From an uncultured Erythrobacter sp. (GTDB taxonomy: Bacteria > Pseudomonadota > Alphaproteobacteria > Sphingomonadales > Sphingomonadaceae): DNA of 64,000 nt. Position 1 is the first letter of the stretch. Each line of letters starts with the position of its first letter. The position numbers and the translations under genes are program-made. A model generated the notes under the pieces. The model did no database searches, was not told where the DNA came from, and was given only the letters and a program-made list of their open reading frames with translations. The stretch is from the NCBI RefSeq assembly GCF_947499705.1, contig NZ_CANMPJ010000001.1, forward strand, positions 1,523,501 to 1,587,500. The letters are read 5' to 3'. Shown here one piece after another: positions 46,561 through 55,829 of this stretch.

Positions 46561-47478
46561 CTATTGTTCAGTCGTTACCGGAATGAAGCCATTGGCCAAG
46601 GCCATCTCTTCGAACAATCCATCACACAGCCGCTTCTCAGCTTCACAAAGCAGGCCCATCGACATTTCCGAAGTCTCGGGACCGGTCGATTCGACCCACC
46701 TCTTAAGAACGCTCGGATGGGTGGGGTCACCAAGAGGTGAGAACGACCAAACCGCGAGGTTGGTTTTGTCAGCAATGATCGTCCACCCCCGCTCTAGTTT
46801 GGTCTCCACGTCGCTCCGATTCACTAGACTCGCTTTGGCTTCGGCGAAGCTTGAAAATTCGATACCGTCTGAAATCGTATCGGGAAGCTCTGGTGGCTGA
46901 TAGTTGGGGCAGCCACGAGCGACAATGCGCCAGACAAGCTCCATTTGCAGAGGCGAACTGGTCTGCGCGATTGATGCCGCCGTCTGATTTTCAAGAACCG
47001 ATTGCTGAGTGCGAGCGATGACGAAGCTATCAGCATCGGGCGCCTTGTGCAGGATCATGTATCCGCAGTGACGATCAACCTTGGTAAAGCGCGCCGTCAT
47101 ATCGAGCGCAACGTAGATGCCCGGCTTGGGCGTGTTCGACGCATCCTTTGTCCAGGTGATTTTGGTGATCTCGCGTGAGACCGTGCGTCCCCAGTTTTGT
47201 CTTGCAGTGCGTTCCTGCTCCTCAAATCTATCCAATGGGAGCATTCCCTGTAGCCCCGAGCCCATCATTGAATGCGCTACGCCATAGTCTTGAGCATCGA
47301 GCAGTCGGAAATATCGTTCGAACGCTTCCTTTGCCTGATCCTCTAGTTCTTCACTCGGAATCCAGCCTGCTGTCGATCCAGCCGTGATATTTACCTCGCG
47401 AGAGGCATCCTGCGCGTACGAAGAGGCCGAAGAAAGAAGGGCCAGAAACCCAACACAAATTCCGATGAGCTTTCGCAT
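46561..47478 (-). CDS. Secreted DUF4019 domain protein
   Basis: About 305 residues with a signal peptide (FLALLSSASSYAQ). Residues ~45-160 form a DUF4019 domain: FERYFRLLDAQDYGVAHSMM, FEEQERTARQNWGRTVSRE, and VALDMTARFTKVDRHCGYMIL. The C-terminal half is not recognised. The ATG overlaps the rimK stop (TGATG), so it is the last gene of the rimK run. Function unknown, likely periplasmic. Confidence 0.75.
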   Translation of the reverse strand: MRKLIGICVGFLALLSSASSYAQDASREVNITAGSTAGWIPSEELEDQAKEAFERYFRLLDAQDYGVAHSMMGSGLQGMLPLDRFEEQERTARQNWGRTVSREITKITWTKDASNTPKPGIYVALDMTARFTKVDRHCGYMILHKAPDADSFVIARTQQSVLENQTAASIAQTSSPLQMELVWRIVARGCPNYQPPELPDTISDGIEFSSFAEAKASLVNRSDVETKLERGWTIIADKTNLAVWSFSPLGDPTHPSVLKRWVESTGPETSEMSMGLLCEAEKRLCDGLFEEMALANGFIPVTTEQ

Positions 47479-48383
47479 CACCCCTTCCCCTTCGTCTTGG
47501 TCGCTCCCGGTTTGGCATTGCCTTCGATAAACTGGATGATTTGGCCAGCCACGTCTTTTCCGGTCGCGTTCTCGATGCCTTCGAGCCCCGGTGAGGAATT
47601 GACCTCCATGATGACCGGTCCGTGATTGCTGCGTAGCAGATCGACGCCGCAGACATTGAGGCCCATGGCTTTCGCCGCGCGCACTGCGGTCGAACGCTCC
47701 TCGGGCGTGATCTTGATCAGCTCGGCAGTGCCGCCGCGGTGGAGGTTGGAACGAAATTCGCCCTCTGCACCCTGGCGCTTCATTGCGGCAACCACCTTAC
47801 CGCCCACTACGAGGCAGCGAATGTCGGACCCGCCTGCTTCCTTGATGAATTCCTGCACCATGATGTTTACATTGGCGCCGCGAAACGCCTCAATGATCGA
47901 CGCTCCACCTTTCAACGTCTCTGCGAGCACCACGCCGATCCCCTGCGTTCCTTCGAGCAGTTTGATGACCACCGGCGGTCCGTTCACCGCCTTGATGATC
48001 TCCTCGGCCTGTTTCGGATCGTTGGCATAAGCAGTCAGCGGCAGGCCGAGACCGTACTTTGCCATGATCTGGGTTGAGCGCAGTTTGTCCCGGCTCCGGC
48101 CGATCGCGACACTCTCATTCAGCGACCAGACCCCGCCCATTTCGAACTGCCGCAGAACGGCGAGCCCGTAATTGGTGATCGACGCCCCGATCCGCGGAAT
48201 GACCGCTTCGTAACCACTCAGCGTTTCGCCCCTATACATCACTGTCGGTCGGTGGCTGGCGATGTTCACGGTGCAGCGGGTGGTGTTGAGAATATCGAGT
48301 GTGTGCCCGCGTTCCTCCGCCGCTTCGACGAGGCGCTTGTGCGAATACAGGTTCGGATTGCGCGCCAGCATTGCGATTTTCAT
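47478..48383 (-). CDS. rimK: ATP-grasp ligase RimK
   Basis: A 301-residue ATP-grasp enzyme of the RimK family, which adds glutamates to the C-terminus of ribosomal protein S6 in E. coli. The N-terminal [21 protein letters not shown]-grasp [42 protein letters not shown] and metal site [15 protein letters not shown] are all present. It sits directly downstream of its usual partner, the retropepsin-like zinc protease. The putative target gene rpsF is in the same window, 5 kb away. A short charged tail (TKTKGKG) ends the protein. Confidence 0.94.
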   Translation of the reverse strand: MKIAMLARNPNLYSHKRLVEAAEERGHTLDILNTTRCTVNIASHRPTVMYRGETLSGYEAVIPRIGASITNYGLAVLRQFEMGGVWSLNESVAIGRSRDKLRSTQIMAKYGLGLPLTAYANDPKQAEEIIKAVNGPPVVIKLLEGTQGIGVVLAETLKGGASIIEAFRGANVNIMVQEFIKEAGGSDIRCLVVGGKVVAAMKRQGAEGEFRSNLHRGGTAELIKITPEERSTAVRAAKAMGLNVCGVDLLRSNHGPVIMEVNSSPGLEGIENATGKDVAGQIIQFIEGNAKPGATKTKGKG

Positions 48384-48393
48384 TTCGAGATCC

Positions 48394-48861
48394 TCATGAT
48401 TTGTGGCTCTTCGCCGACTTTATGCCGGGCGTTTGAAGCCACGAATGTCCGCTATCGACGAGAAAACGGCGGCGTAGCGAGGACCGACCGATCAGCATGG
48501 GAAACTTCATCTCCGAACGATCTGCGAGGCTGATTTCGGCGCGGAATTGGGTTTGCCCTATCAGCAGCGGTGTCTTGATGACATAGCGTCGCTGGGTGTC
48601 GCCATTCGAGCTGGTGATGCCGCGTATGTCGACATGAACGGCTTCACAGACATGCCGTTCCCCATCCCAATCGACCGCAAAGCGCACAAAGCTCTGGCCA
48701 TCGCGCCCAATCTCTTCAATCACTTCGCCGTGCAGCGAGGATGTGCGCGCACCGCTGTCGATCTTGGCGGGGATGCCCGACAGTCCAAGGTCAGGCAGGT
48801 CGACCAACTCGCGCCACCCAACACTCGGCAAATTGGCGGCGGCGCGAGCCGATTGGCTCAT
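48394..48861 (-). CDS. RimK-associated retropepsin-like zinc protease (RimB family)
   Basis: A 155-residue protein of the family usually encoded beside rimK (PF05618). The signature [15 protein letters not shown] is at about residues 32-46, with [11 protein letters not shown] and [17 protein letters not shown] following. Members have a pepsin-like fold in which the Asp of DSGA is active. Its start overlaps the end of the YncE-like gene in ATGA, and it ends ten bases before rimK begins. Together they modify and possibly trim protein C-termini. Confidence 0.87.
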   Translation of the reverse strand: MSQSARAAANLPSVGWRELVDLPDLGLSGIPAKIDSGARTSSLHGEVIEEIGRDGQSFVRFAVDWDGERHVCEAVHVDIRGITSSNGDTQRRYVIKTPLLIGQTQFRAEISLADRSEMKFPMLIGRSSLRRRFLVDSGHSWLQTPGIKSAKSHKS

Positions 48862-49901
48862 TCAGCACCAACCGGCTGCAGAATTGCTAGCCCGTCCCCA
48901 CCTTCGCCAACTTCCAGACGGCGCAGCACCTCACCGCTTTGATAATCGACTTCAGCAACCGTATTGCTGGCTGTTTCAGCCACATAGATCCGTTCGCCAT
49001 TGTCAGACCAAAGGATAGTGACCTGAAAACTCTGCTCTGCTTCGTCCGGACTGGAAACCGCAATGCTGCGAACGACTTTGGCCGTTTCCAGATCGATCAC
49101 GGTAAGGCCGCCATCGCGAAGATCGGACGTGATGGCGACATCGCCCTGAGGGCGAACCAGAAGACGCAGCGGGAAGCGGCCTGTCTCAACCGTCTCGCGC
49201 ACTTCCATCGTCGTTGGGTCAAGCGCGAATGCCTGATCGGAACCTCGGGCGGACACCCACAATGTCTTGCCGTCTGGAGTTAGAGAGATACCCTCCGGCT
49301 CCTCCCCGACCGTCACCGATAGTGGTTCTGCATCCCCTGTCAGATCGACGCGGGTGACTGTCTTCGATGATAGGTCAGTAGTCCACGCGGCGCTTTCGTC
49401 AGGGGCTACTGCGAGCATATGGCTGCCCTCTTTGCCGGTCTTGAACTCATCCTTGCGACCGATTGGCTCCTCGACATTCGACAAGCGAAAGATCGATTGG
49501 CGTCCCTCCGCCGTCACATAGAGATTGCCGCTCGGCATCCAGACAATGCCATGCGGCGCGGCGCGTTCGCCAAGCTCCACCGAGACGATTTTTTCGAGCC
49601 CGGCGGTTTGCAGTATATCGACTGTCGTGCTGCCATAGCAGGCGACTGCCAGCAGACTTCCATCCGGTGAAAGCGCCAGTTCGTGCGGCGTGTCGCATGT
49701 GGGGACGCGCTGGATCTCCGTACCAGTCTGGAGATCCACGACAGATAGATCGTTCCCGCGCTTATTGGTCACGTAGAGAGTTGACCGGGGCGGATTGGCG
49801 TCCGGATCTGGGAGTAGATCGTCCATGTCCTCTGCCGAGCATCCTGCGGATGCCATGAGCATGACGGGAGCCAATCCCAGCCCGATCCGACGTACAGCCA
49901 T
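48858..49901 (-). CDS. YncE-like beta-propeller lipoprotein
   Basis: 347 residues when started at the ATG at 49901, which directly follows the M2 peptidase stop. The lipoprotein signal ends in LMASAGC. The rest is a seven-blade YncE/surface-layer-type propeller with repeated strands such as YVTNKRGNDLSVVDLQTG, HELALSPDGSLLAVACYGS, EGISLTPDGKTLWVSARGS and RIYVAETASNTVAEVD. Probably a periplasmic binding or scaffold protein. It is coupled to the downstream zinc protease gene. Confidence 0.85.
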   Translation of the reverse strand: MAVRRIGLGLAPVMLMASAGCSAEDMDDLLPDPDANPPRSTLYVTNKRGNDLSVVDLQTGTEIQRVPTCDTPHELALSPDGSLLAVACYGSTTVDILQTAGLEKIVSVELGERAAPHGIVWMPSGNLYVTAEGRQSIFRLSNVEEPIGRKDEFKTGKEGSHMLAVAPDESAAWTTDLSSKTVTRVDLTGDAEPLSVTVGEEPEGISLTPDGKTLWVSARGSDQAFALDPTTMEVRETVETGRFPLRLLVRPQGDVAITSDLRDGGLTVIDLETAKVVRSIAVSSPDEAEQSFQVTILWSDNGERIYVAETASNTVAEVDYQSGEVLRRLEVGEGGDGLAILQPVGAE

Positions 49902-49902
49902 A

Positions 49903-51753
49903 TTACCAGCCTGCTTCCTGGCCTTCGTTCTGCTCTTCAAGCCAGTCCATAAGCGGGGCGAAGTATTCGACCATCGCTTTGCCTGACATCTGCCGCTCAC
50001 CGGTGAAGGCTTCGAGAGCATCGGGCCATGGCTTCGAGGCACCCATTTCGAGCATTGCGTTAAGGTTCGTACCGACTTCCTCGTTGCCGTAGATCGAGCA
50101 GCGGTGCAGCGGCCCTTCCCATCCGGCGGTATCGCACGCGGCCTTGAAGAACTGGAACTGCAGGATCCGCGCAAGGAAGTAGCGGGTGTAAGGAACATTG
50201 CCCGGAATGTGGTACTTCGCGCCCGCATCGAAGTTCTCTTCGCTGCGCTCGACCGGTGGGACGATGCCCTGATACTCTGTGCGCAGGTCTGTCCATGCGG
50301 CGTTGGCATTGGCCATATCGGTCGAGCCATCGAACAGGCTCCAGCGATAGCGATCGACCAGCAAGCCGAATGGCAGGAATGCAACCTTGTCCATCGCCTG
50401 ACGCAGCAGCAGACCGATATCCTTGTCGGCGTTCGGCACCTGCTCCGGCTTAAGCATGTCGATCTGCACAAGGTATTCCGGCGTGATCGACAGCGCGATC
50501 ATGTCGCCGATGGCTTCGTGAAAACCATCATTCGCACCGGTCAGGTGCAGCAGGTCCTGCTGGTTGTAGGCGCGCTGATAGTAATTGTGGCCAAGCTCGT
50601 GGTGGATGGTGATGAAATCATCCGCGTTCGGCTTGATGCACATCTTGATGCGCAGGTCGTCGATATTGTCGATGTTCCACGCGCTAGCATGGCACACCAC
50701 TTCGCGGTCGCGCGGCTTCACGAACTGGCTGCGCTCCCAAAACGTTTCGGGCAGCGGCTCAAAGCCGAGCGAGGAGAAAAACTGCTCGCCGACCTTGGTC
50801 ATTCCGATTGCGTCGAGTTCCTTCTCCGCGATCAGCTCGGTCAGGTCATAGCCGATATCGCCTGCGCCTTCCGGAGCGACCAACGGGTAGATATTGCCCC
50901 ATTCCTGCGCCCACATATTGCCGAGCAGATCGGCGCGGATCGTGCCGGTGGCGGGCTGCACGTCGTCGCCATGCTTTTCATTGAGCTTGCGACGGACATA
51001 GGTGTGCAGCGCGACATAAAGCGGCTTCACTTCCTGCCACATACGCTCCGTTTCAGCGGCAAATGCATCAGGGTCCATATCATAGTTGGAGCGCCACATT
51101 GCACCGAGATCGTTGAAGCCAAGTTCCTTCGCGCCGTCATTCGCGATACCGACCATCTTGGCATAGTCGCCGCGCATCGGAGCGCCGACATTGTTGTGCC
51201 AGCTCTCCCACATTTCAGCGAGTTCGGCTGGTGTACGTTCGATGTTGCCCATTTCGGCTTCGATATCGGAGCCGTTGATTTCCTCACCATTGAGCGTACC
51301 CCGCCCCTGACCGTAATCGGAGCCAAGCTTGGTGGCGATTTCGGAAAGCTCGGCGGCTGCTCCGTCACGCGATGGCGCCGGCATCACAATCCCGTTGCGC
51401 AGCATATCGAGCTTGCGCGCGGTCTCCGCATCCAGCCCTTCGATCCGGGCGTATTTCGCAGCTTCGTTCGCGTAGTTCACCGTCTTGAGCGTGAATTCTG
51501 CGCCGAACTGCGCAGCTAGCGAGTTGCTGTCATGGTTGAGGTTGGTCTGGTTCAGCCATGAAACATGGCTGTAAGTCTTCGAAAATGAATTGAGATCGGC
51601 TTCGACCTCCTCGACCCAGGCTTTTGCATCTTCTGCCGTGAGCGCTTCGGCTTCGGTGGAACCATGGGCGCCATGTCCATCAGCGAAAGCGGGCGTTGGC
51701 GCGGCCGCGAGCGAAATGGCAAGCGCAGACAGCGCGGTTGTGGCGAATTTCAT
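49903..51753 (-). CDS. Secreted M2 family metallopeptidase (ACE-like)
   Basis: A 616-residue protein with a signal peptide (SLAAAPTPAFA). The zinc motif HHELGHNYY gives HELGH at about residues 385-389, and the third ligand Glu is in GANDGFHEAIGD. The downstream FLPFGLLVDRYRW and HIPGNVPYTRYFLA match bacterial homologues of angiotensin-converting enzyme. It should remove dipeptides from peptide C-termini in the periplasm. It heads a minus-strand run with a YncE-like propeller, a zinc protease and rimK. Confidence 0.94.
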   Translation of the reverse strand: MKFATTALSALAISLAAAPTPAFADGHGAHGSTEAEALTAEDAKAWVEEVEADLNSFSKTYSHVSWLNQTNLNHDSNSLAAQFGAEFTLKTVNYANEAAKYARIEGLDAETARKLDMLRNGIVMPAPSRDGAAAELSEIATKLGSDYGQGRGTLNGEEINGSDIEAEMGNIERTPAELAEMWESWHNNVGAPMRGDYAKMVGIANDGAKELGFNDLGAMWRSNYDMDPDAFAAETERMWQEVKPLYVALHTYVRRKLNEKHGDDVQPATGTIRADLLGNMWAQEWGNIYPLVAPEGAGDIGYDLTELIAEKELDAIGMTKVGEQFFSSLGFEPLPETFWERSQFVKPRDREVVCHASAWNIDNIDDLRIKMCIKPNADDFITIHHELGHNYYQRAYNQQDLLHLTGANDGFHEAIGDMIALSITPEYLVQIDMLKPEQVPNADKDIGLLLRQAMDKVAFLPFGLLVDRYRWSLFDGSTDMANANAAWTDLRTEYQGIVPPVERSEENFDAGAKYHIPGNVPYTRYFLARILQFQFFKAACDTAGWEGPLHRCSIYGNEEVGTNLNAMLEMGASKPWPDALEAFTGERQMSGKAMVEYFAPLMDWLEEQNEGQEAGW

Positions 51754-51833
51754 AGGAGCGATCCTCGATTATCGAACAGTGAATTTTGCGACAAATTAGA
51801 TGTGTAGCGGATTGAACCTGCAACCGCGCTGAA

Positions 51834-52349
51834 TCAAGCGTGCGGCCCGGAAATTCTACGAACGACAAGCGCGATGATCACGCCGAGAAAGCTCGCAACC
51901 CACGCGACAATCTTGATCGGTTGCATGAAGGCCGCCGTCCCGGCCATCCAGTTACTGCCCTGATCTTGGACCAGTTGAACGAATTGCAGACCGGTCTCGA
52001 CATAGTCCGTGACGCAGAAGATCACGGCAGCGATCGCAATTTGATGTCCGATCAGAACAACCGCGAAATTGCCGATCCGGGCGAAACTACGTCCTGCACG
52101 CCAAGCACCCAGACTGTAGATGCCAATGAAGACCAGGTCGCCAGCCATCGCGATCATTGCAAGCCAGCGTAGACCCGCTTGCTTCCACGCCGCCTGGATC
52201 GTGTCTACTTGAGCAGCAGTTGCAGCAGCCTGATGGTCGACAATTCCGTAAGGTGTGTCGGCGTCCAAGGTTGCACCGAGCGCGATGACGATAGCAAAGG
52301 CCAGCAGACCCCAAAGCCAGATGCGAAGATCGACCTTTTCTGCCGTCAT
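51834..52349 (-). CDS. Four-helix membrane protein, unknown
   Basis: A 171-residue membrane protein with hydrophobic segments at about residues 10-27, 60-80, 92-115 and 142-163. No catalytic or binding motif is seen, and no family recognised. The start overlaps the upstream alpha/beta hydrolase stop by four bases (ATGA), so it is the last member of the asd-led chain of coupled genes. Confidence 0.65.
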   Translation of the reverse strand: MTAEKVDLRIWLWGLLAFAIVIALGATLDADTPYGIVDHQAAATAAQVDTIQAAWKQAGLRWLAMIAMAGDLVFIGIYSLGAWRAGRSFARIGNFAVVLIGHQIAIAAVIFCVTDYVETGLQFVQLVQDQGSNWMAGTAAFMQPIKIVAWVASFLGVIIALVVRRISGPHA

Positions 52350-53104
52350 GGCACGCTCAGAAATTCGACGATGGCAGCACCCAGTTCCGGCTTGGTCGCG
52401 CTGTCGAGATGCGCGCCCGGAATCTCTTGATAGGTAGCATTGGGCAGCGTCTCGGCGAGGTCGGTGGCTGAGCCGTTGTCCTGATCATCCACACCGCATG
52501 CCACCAGTGTTGGCATGGTAACGTTCGCCAATGAAGCCAGATCGAGGTCACCCATCGCATCAAGCAGCAACCGTGCAGCCGTGCGATTCACGCCCTGCGA
52601 TTTGAGGAATTGCCGTGAGTAATAGGCCGGATCGTCGCGCGTGATGGTGTCGAACTCGTCGATCACGCGCTTGAAGAATGCAGCGCGCTTTTGCCATTCG
52701 CTGAGCCCCGATACGCCCATCCCAGCAACCACCAGCTTGCGCGGTGTCAGCACCTGTGTCGCCACCGCATGGAGCGAAGTGCGCGCGCCAAGCGAGAAGC
52801 CGACCAAATCGAACTCTCCTTCACCCAGCCCGAGATAATCGACCAGAGCCGCCGTATCGCGAACCAAGACTCCTGCTGGATAAGATGCGGGATCAGTTGG
52901 CGAGGCGCTCCGCCCATGCACCCGAAAATCGAGCATCACCGCCTCAAACCCCGCTTCCGCGAGGCGCTCTGCATGGCCCCATTTGATCCAGTTCATATCG
53001 GCGTTGGAGAAGAGGCCGTGAAGCAGGATAACAGGCGGGCCCTCGCCCATGCGATGCAGAGCAAGTTCCGTGCCGTCGAAGCTCGTGAAGGTCTCGGTCT
53101 TCAT
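52346..53104 (-). CDS. Alpha/beta hydrolase
   Basis: A 252-residue hydrolase starting at MKTETF. The oxyanion motif ILLHGLFSN, nucleophile Ser in VGFSLGART, Asp in CGVDDQDN and His in IPGAHLD give a complete triad. It resembles esterase-type members; no substrate can be named. The start overlaps the GFA-family gene stop in ATGA, and the end overlaps the membrane gene, so all are translationally coupled. Confidence 0.87.
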   Translation of the reverse strand: MKTETFTSFDGTELALHRMGEGPPVILLHGLFSNADMNWIKWGHAERLAEAGFEAVMLDFRVHGRSASPTDPASYPAGVLVRDTAALVDYLGLGEGEFDLVGFSLGARTSLHAVATQVLTPRKLVVAGMGVSGLSEWQKRAAFFKRVIDEFDTITRDDPAYYSRQFLKSQGVNRTAARLLLDAMGDLDLASLANVTMPTLVACGVDDQDNGSATDLAETLPNATYQEIPGAHLDSATKPELGAAIVEFLSVP

Positions 53105-53544
53105 TCCGGACCGCTCAACACTTGCACCCATTCCTCTTGGTTATCCGGCTGCGTCTCCAAGTGCGGCACACCTTTAGGCAGTACAACCCAATCTTGCCTG
53201 CTCTTGATCCAGATATGCGCGACCGGCGCGAGTTCGGATGCATTGTCGAGCGACCCGCCCTTAACCGTTACCAAGCCAGGCCGATTGGCACCTGCATGAT
53301 AGAGTCGCGTCCCGCATTGAAGGCAGAAATGGCAGTCGGTGTGCGATCCGCTGTCGGTCGGACGGCGCCACATGCCCAGTTCGCCTTCAATCGCGAGGCT
53401 CGCAGCGAAAACGGGAACGGAAATGCCGAAGGCGCTGGCCGACTGTTTCTGACACTCGCGGCAATGGCAGGCGTAGCAGGTCAGCGTATCCGCCTCGATA
53501 CGATACCGCACTGCGCCGCATTGGCATCCCCCGGTGAAACTCAC
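53101..53544 (-). CDS. GFA (glutathione-dependent formaldehyde-activating enzyme) family protein
   Basis: About 147 residues from the GTG at 53544. Zinc-binding cysteines appear as GGCQCGAVRY, CYACHCRECQKQ and CLQCGTRLYHAG, the pattern of the GFA/CENP-V fold. Most members of this family have no proven formaldehyde activity. The GTG overlaps the upstream isomerase stop by four bases (GTGA); a longer N-terminal reading would lie in that gene. Confidence 0.85.
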   Translation of the reverse strand: MSFTGGCQCGAVRYRIEADTLTCYACHCRECQKQSASAFGISVPVFAASLAIEGELGMWRRPTDSGSHTDCHFCLQCGTRLYHAGANRPGLVTVKGGSLDNASELAPVAHIWIKSRQDWVVLPKGVPHLETQPDNQEEWVQVLSGPE

Positions 53545-54191
53545 TGTTTCACCATCCCTTTTTGCTCCATCCGCCACTTGGCCATTGCGACCCGGTCCTG
53601 TCCGAAGAAGGGTTCGCCTTCGAACACCAGTGTCGGCACGCCCCAATGGCCTGCCGCTTCGAGCGCCGCTTGATTTTCAGCGATCTCAGCATCGAGTGCA
53701 TCGGCATCGGTTTCGACCTCCGCCTCTAATTCGGCGATATCCAACCCTGCGCGGTCTGCTGCCCCGGCGAGGTGATCGCCTTCGTTCCAGCCATCTACCT
53801 CGCCCGAGAAGATGATTTTCGAGGCCTCATCGGCGAACGCCAGACCTTTGCCGCGCCGAGTGGCTGCCTGCCCCATCCTGCCAATGCGATAGATGTGCGG
53901 CTGATCCTTGGCGATTTCTCGCGTCGTCAGGTCCTGCACCACTGGATCAGGTCGCGGCCAGCGAAACGGGATGCCCAGCATCTGCGCGGAGCGAAACGAA
54001 TCCATCAGGATGTAGCGCGGAGCCGCAGGATTGCCTGTGAACAGAATATCGGGATCGCGAATGGCAATTGGCCAGACTGTGCGCAGTGCAATGTCGAGGT
54101 CGTATTCCTCGGCCATCGCGCGATATCGGCCCACAGCCAAATATGAATAAGGCGAACGAAAACTGAAATACAAATCGGCTTTGAGCGTCAT
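53541..54191 (-). CDS. DsbA-like / 2-hydroxychromene-2-carboxylate isomerase family protein
   Basis: A 216-residue thioredoxin-fold protein of the kappa-GST type. The active-site region is YFSFRSPYSYLA, with serine in place of the DsbA CxxC, so it is not a thiol oxidoreductase. WGVPTLVFEGEPFFGQDR holds the conserved cis-Pro (GVPT). Family members isomerise hydroxychromene carboxylate in naphthalene breakdown or act as kappa GSTs. No aromatic-degradation genes are near, so a general GST-like role is as likely. The ATG at 54191 is chosen; the next gene upstream ends 13 bases away. Confidence 0.82.
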   Translation of the reverse strand: MTLKADLYFSFRSPYSYLAVGRYRAMAEEYDLDIALRTVWPIAIRDPDILFTGNPAAPRYILMDSFRSAQMLGIPFRWPRPDPVVQDLTTREIAKDQPHIYRIGRMGQAATRRGKGLAFADEASKIIFSGEVDGWNEGDHLAGAADRAGLDIAELEAEVETDADALDAEIAENQAALEAAGHWGVPTLVFEGEPFFGQDRVAMAKWRMEQKGMVKQ

Positions 54192-54204
54192 TTTGTGGGC
54201 CTTG

Positions 54205-54768
54205 CTATCTGAAGAAACACTGCGTGCCGGCGTAGAGCATCGAGACCTGCTCGCTTTCGAGGAACCCGCCGATCTTGTCACCCAGGGAGAATTCGCCGTC
54301 GAGCGTGCTTTCCTCGATCAGGTCGAACCCATCCGCTGCCTCAGCTTCCGCCTGAGGTGCGCCCAGTTGAAGATCGCCAACCAACGAAATCTCTGCCTGG
54401 GCCGGTGGGTCACCATCCAATGGCAAGCGCCAGAACCATCCGACCATTGATCCTTCCATGAAACTGACCGTCAGACCCGCACCATAGTCGGTAAACTCGA
54501 TGGCGCCCGCTCCGCACTCACGGTTGATCCCGCTGCCGGTTGGTTCTCCCAGAACGCTCTCCAGTGCGGTTTCGACCTCAATCTTGCCCGCAGCAAAGTA
54601 GAACGCCTCCGGCCCTGCGCTCAGCCCCTCTCCGTTCAGCGCCACAGCACCCGCCTCAGCTTCGGCGGATGGCGGCCGCAAGGTCTGTTGCTCGGTCGGT
54701 GTAGGAACGTTGCCGCTATCGCAGGCCGCGAGGCCGAGCATCGCCGCCAATATCAAACCCAAACGCAT
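54205..54768 (-). CDS. Hypothetical lipoprotein
   Basis: A 187-residue protein from ATG 54768 with a lipoprotein signal (MRLGLILAAMLGLAAC, lipidated Cys at about 16), followed by a Pro/Glu/Ala linker and a compact domain with three cysteines. NRECGAGAIEFTDYGAGLTVSF and GDKIGGFLES are notable but match no family I know. Expressed in the asd-led chain, between the glycosidase-like lipoprotein and the isomerase. Confidence 0.65.
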   Translation of the reverse strand: MRLGLILAAMLGLAACDSGNVPTPTEQQTLRPPSAEAEAGAVALNGEGLSAGPEAFYFAAGKIEVETALESVLGEPTGSGINRECGAGAIEFTDYGAGLTVSFMEGSMVGWFWRLPLDGDPPAQAEISLVGDLQLGAPQAEAEAADGFDLIEESTLDGEFSLGDKIGGFLESEQVSMLYAGTQCFFR

Positions 54769-54800
54769 GCTGCTGCCCCTGTCATGCTCAATAACGAAAT

Positions 54801-55826
54801 TCATTCTTGTCTAAGCCATGGCGTGCGCAAGCTCCAGAAAATGATGTCCACATTGAGCTTGGACACCGCGTAGTCTTCAAACTCGGCGCGAGTGAACTTC
54901 TTGCCAGTCTGCGGGTTGGTGTAAGTCAGCGTCGGTCCTTGAACCGCCATTGCAACGACCGGCAGTTCATCGCCTACACTCTCAAAGAACGGATAGGCGT
55001 TCTTCTCTTGCGCCCTTCGATAGGGAATGATGTCAGGCCCGCCCATGCCAACACCTTCGGCCTGTCCGAATTCGAACAGGCGGCTCATATATTCGCGGTC
55101 ATTGTCCCATTCGCATGGCCAGAAGTTGACGTACTGAACCACAAGCGAGCGCTCGAAGGCCGCCTTCGCCGCTCGCAGATTGCCCATCTCGGCATCGAAG
55201 TAGGTATCGCAGGTGAACCCGTCTGGAGCGCCTTCTCCGGTTTGAACCTCGATTGCGGTCTCAGGCAAGTTCATGCCGTAAATGCGGCCGTCGAAGCGCT
55301 CACCAAGAGCCGCCAGCAGTGCCTGAAACCGCGCGCGCAGTTCAGGGTTCCATTGCGCCGCGACCCAACCGGAGCCCTTCGCTGCGCCTTCGCCCGCATT
55401 GTCTTCCTGTCGGACCAGACCGCCGCCATATTTCGGCTCTTCGAGGATGTAGTCGGGCAGGTAACGGCTCTCTGGCAGGAAAAACCGATCCTGGACTTGA
55501 ACGAACAGCTTCTTGCCGAGCTTATCGGCCAGCGCCAGTTCGCGCTCGATCTTCTCGAATTGATACTCGCCCTCGCGCGGCTCGACCCTGCGCCAGTTGT
55601 AGATGACTTGTGCCCCGTCGATGTCTTCGCGCGAAAGCAGGTCTTCGTGCTTGGCAAGCTCTGCCCCGCCAATGAAGATGAATTGCTGGAGGCCGTCTTC
55701 GACAACCTGCTGCGAGCGCTCGGATTCTGGTATTGGCTCAGGGGCCTGTGCGCATGCCGCGGCGCTTTGAAGAAACAGGCCCGACAAAAGCAACCGGATC
55801 GATCCTGTCAGCAGCTTTGGCGGCAT
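54801..55826 (-). CDS. Lipoprotein with glycosidase-like (beta/alpha)8 domain
   Basis: A 341-residue protein with a signal ending in AAAC, so probably a lipoprotein. The mature part reads like a TIM-barrel glycoside hydrolase: QVIYNWRRVEPREGEYQFE, KKLFVQVQDRFFLP, and LNPELRARFQALLAALGERF-type helices (paraphrased). A possible acid/base segment is YGMNLPETAIEV, and later VVQYVNFWPCEW. The WRRVEPREGEY start resembles GH5/GH42-type barrels, but I cannot assign a family. It starts three bases after the asd stop. Confidence 0.6.
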   Translation of the reverse strand: MPPKLLTGSIRLLLSGLFLQSAAACAQAPEPIPESERSQQVVEDGLQQFIFIGGAELAKHEDLLSREDIDGAQVIYNWRRVEPREGEYQFEKIERELALADKLGKKLFVQVQDRFFLPESRYLPDYILEEPKYGGGLVRQEDNAGEGAAKGSGWVAAQWNPELRARFQALLAALGERFDGRIYGMNLPETAIEVQTGEGAPDGFTCDTYFDAEMGNLRAAKAAFERSLVVQYVNFWPCEWDNDREYMSRLFEFGQAEGVGMGGPDIIPYRRAQEKNAYPFFESVGDELPVVAMAVQGPTLTYTNPQTGKKFTRAEFEDYAVSKLNVDIIFWSLRTPWLRQE

Positions 55827-55829
55827 ACA

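Noticed and set aside
50104..51519. Long open frame opposite the M2 peptidase
   Set aside because: Antisense shadow of a clearly coding gene.
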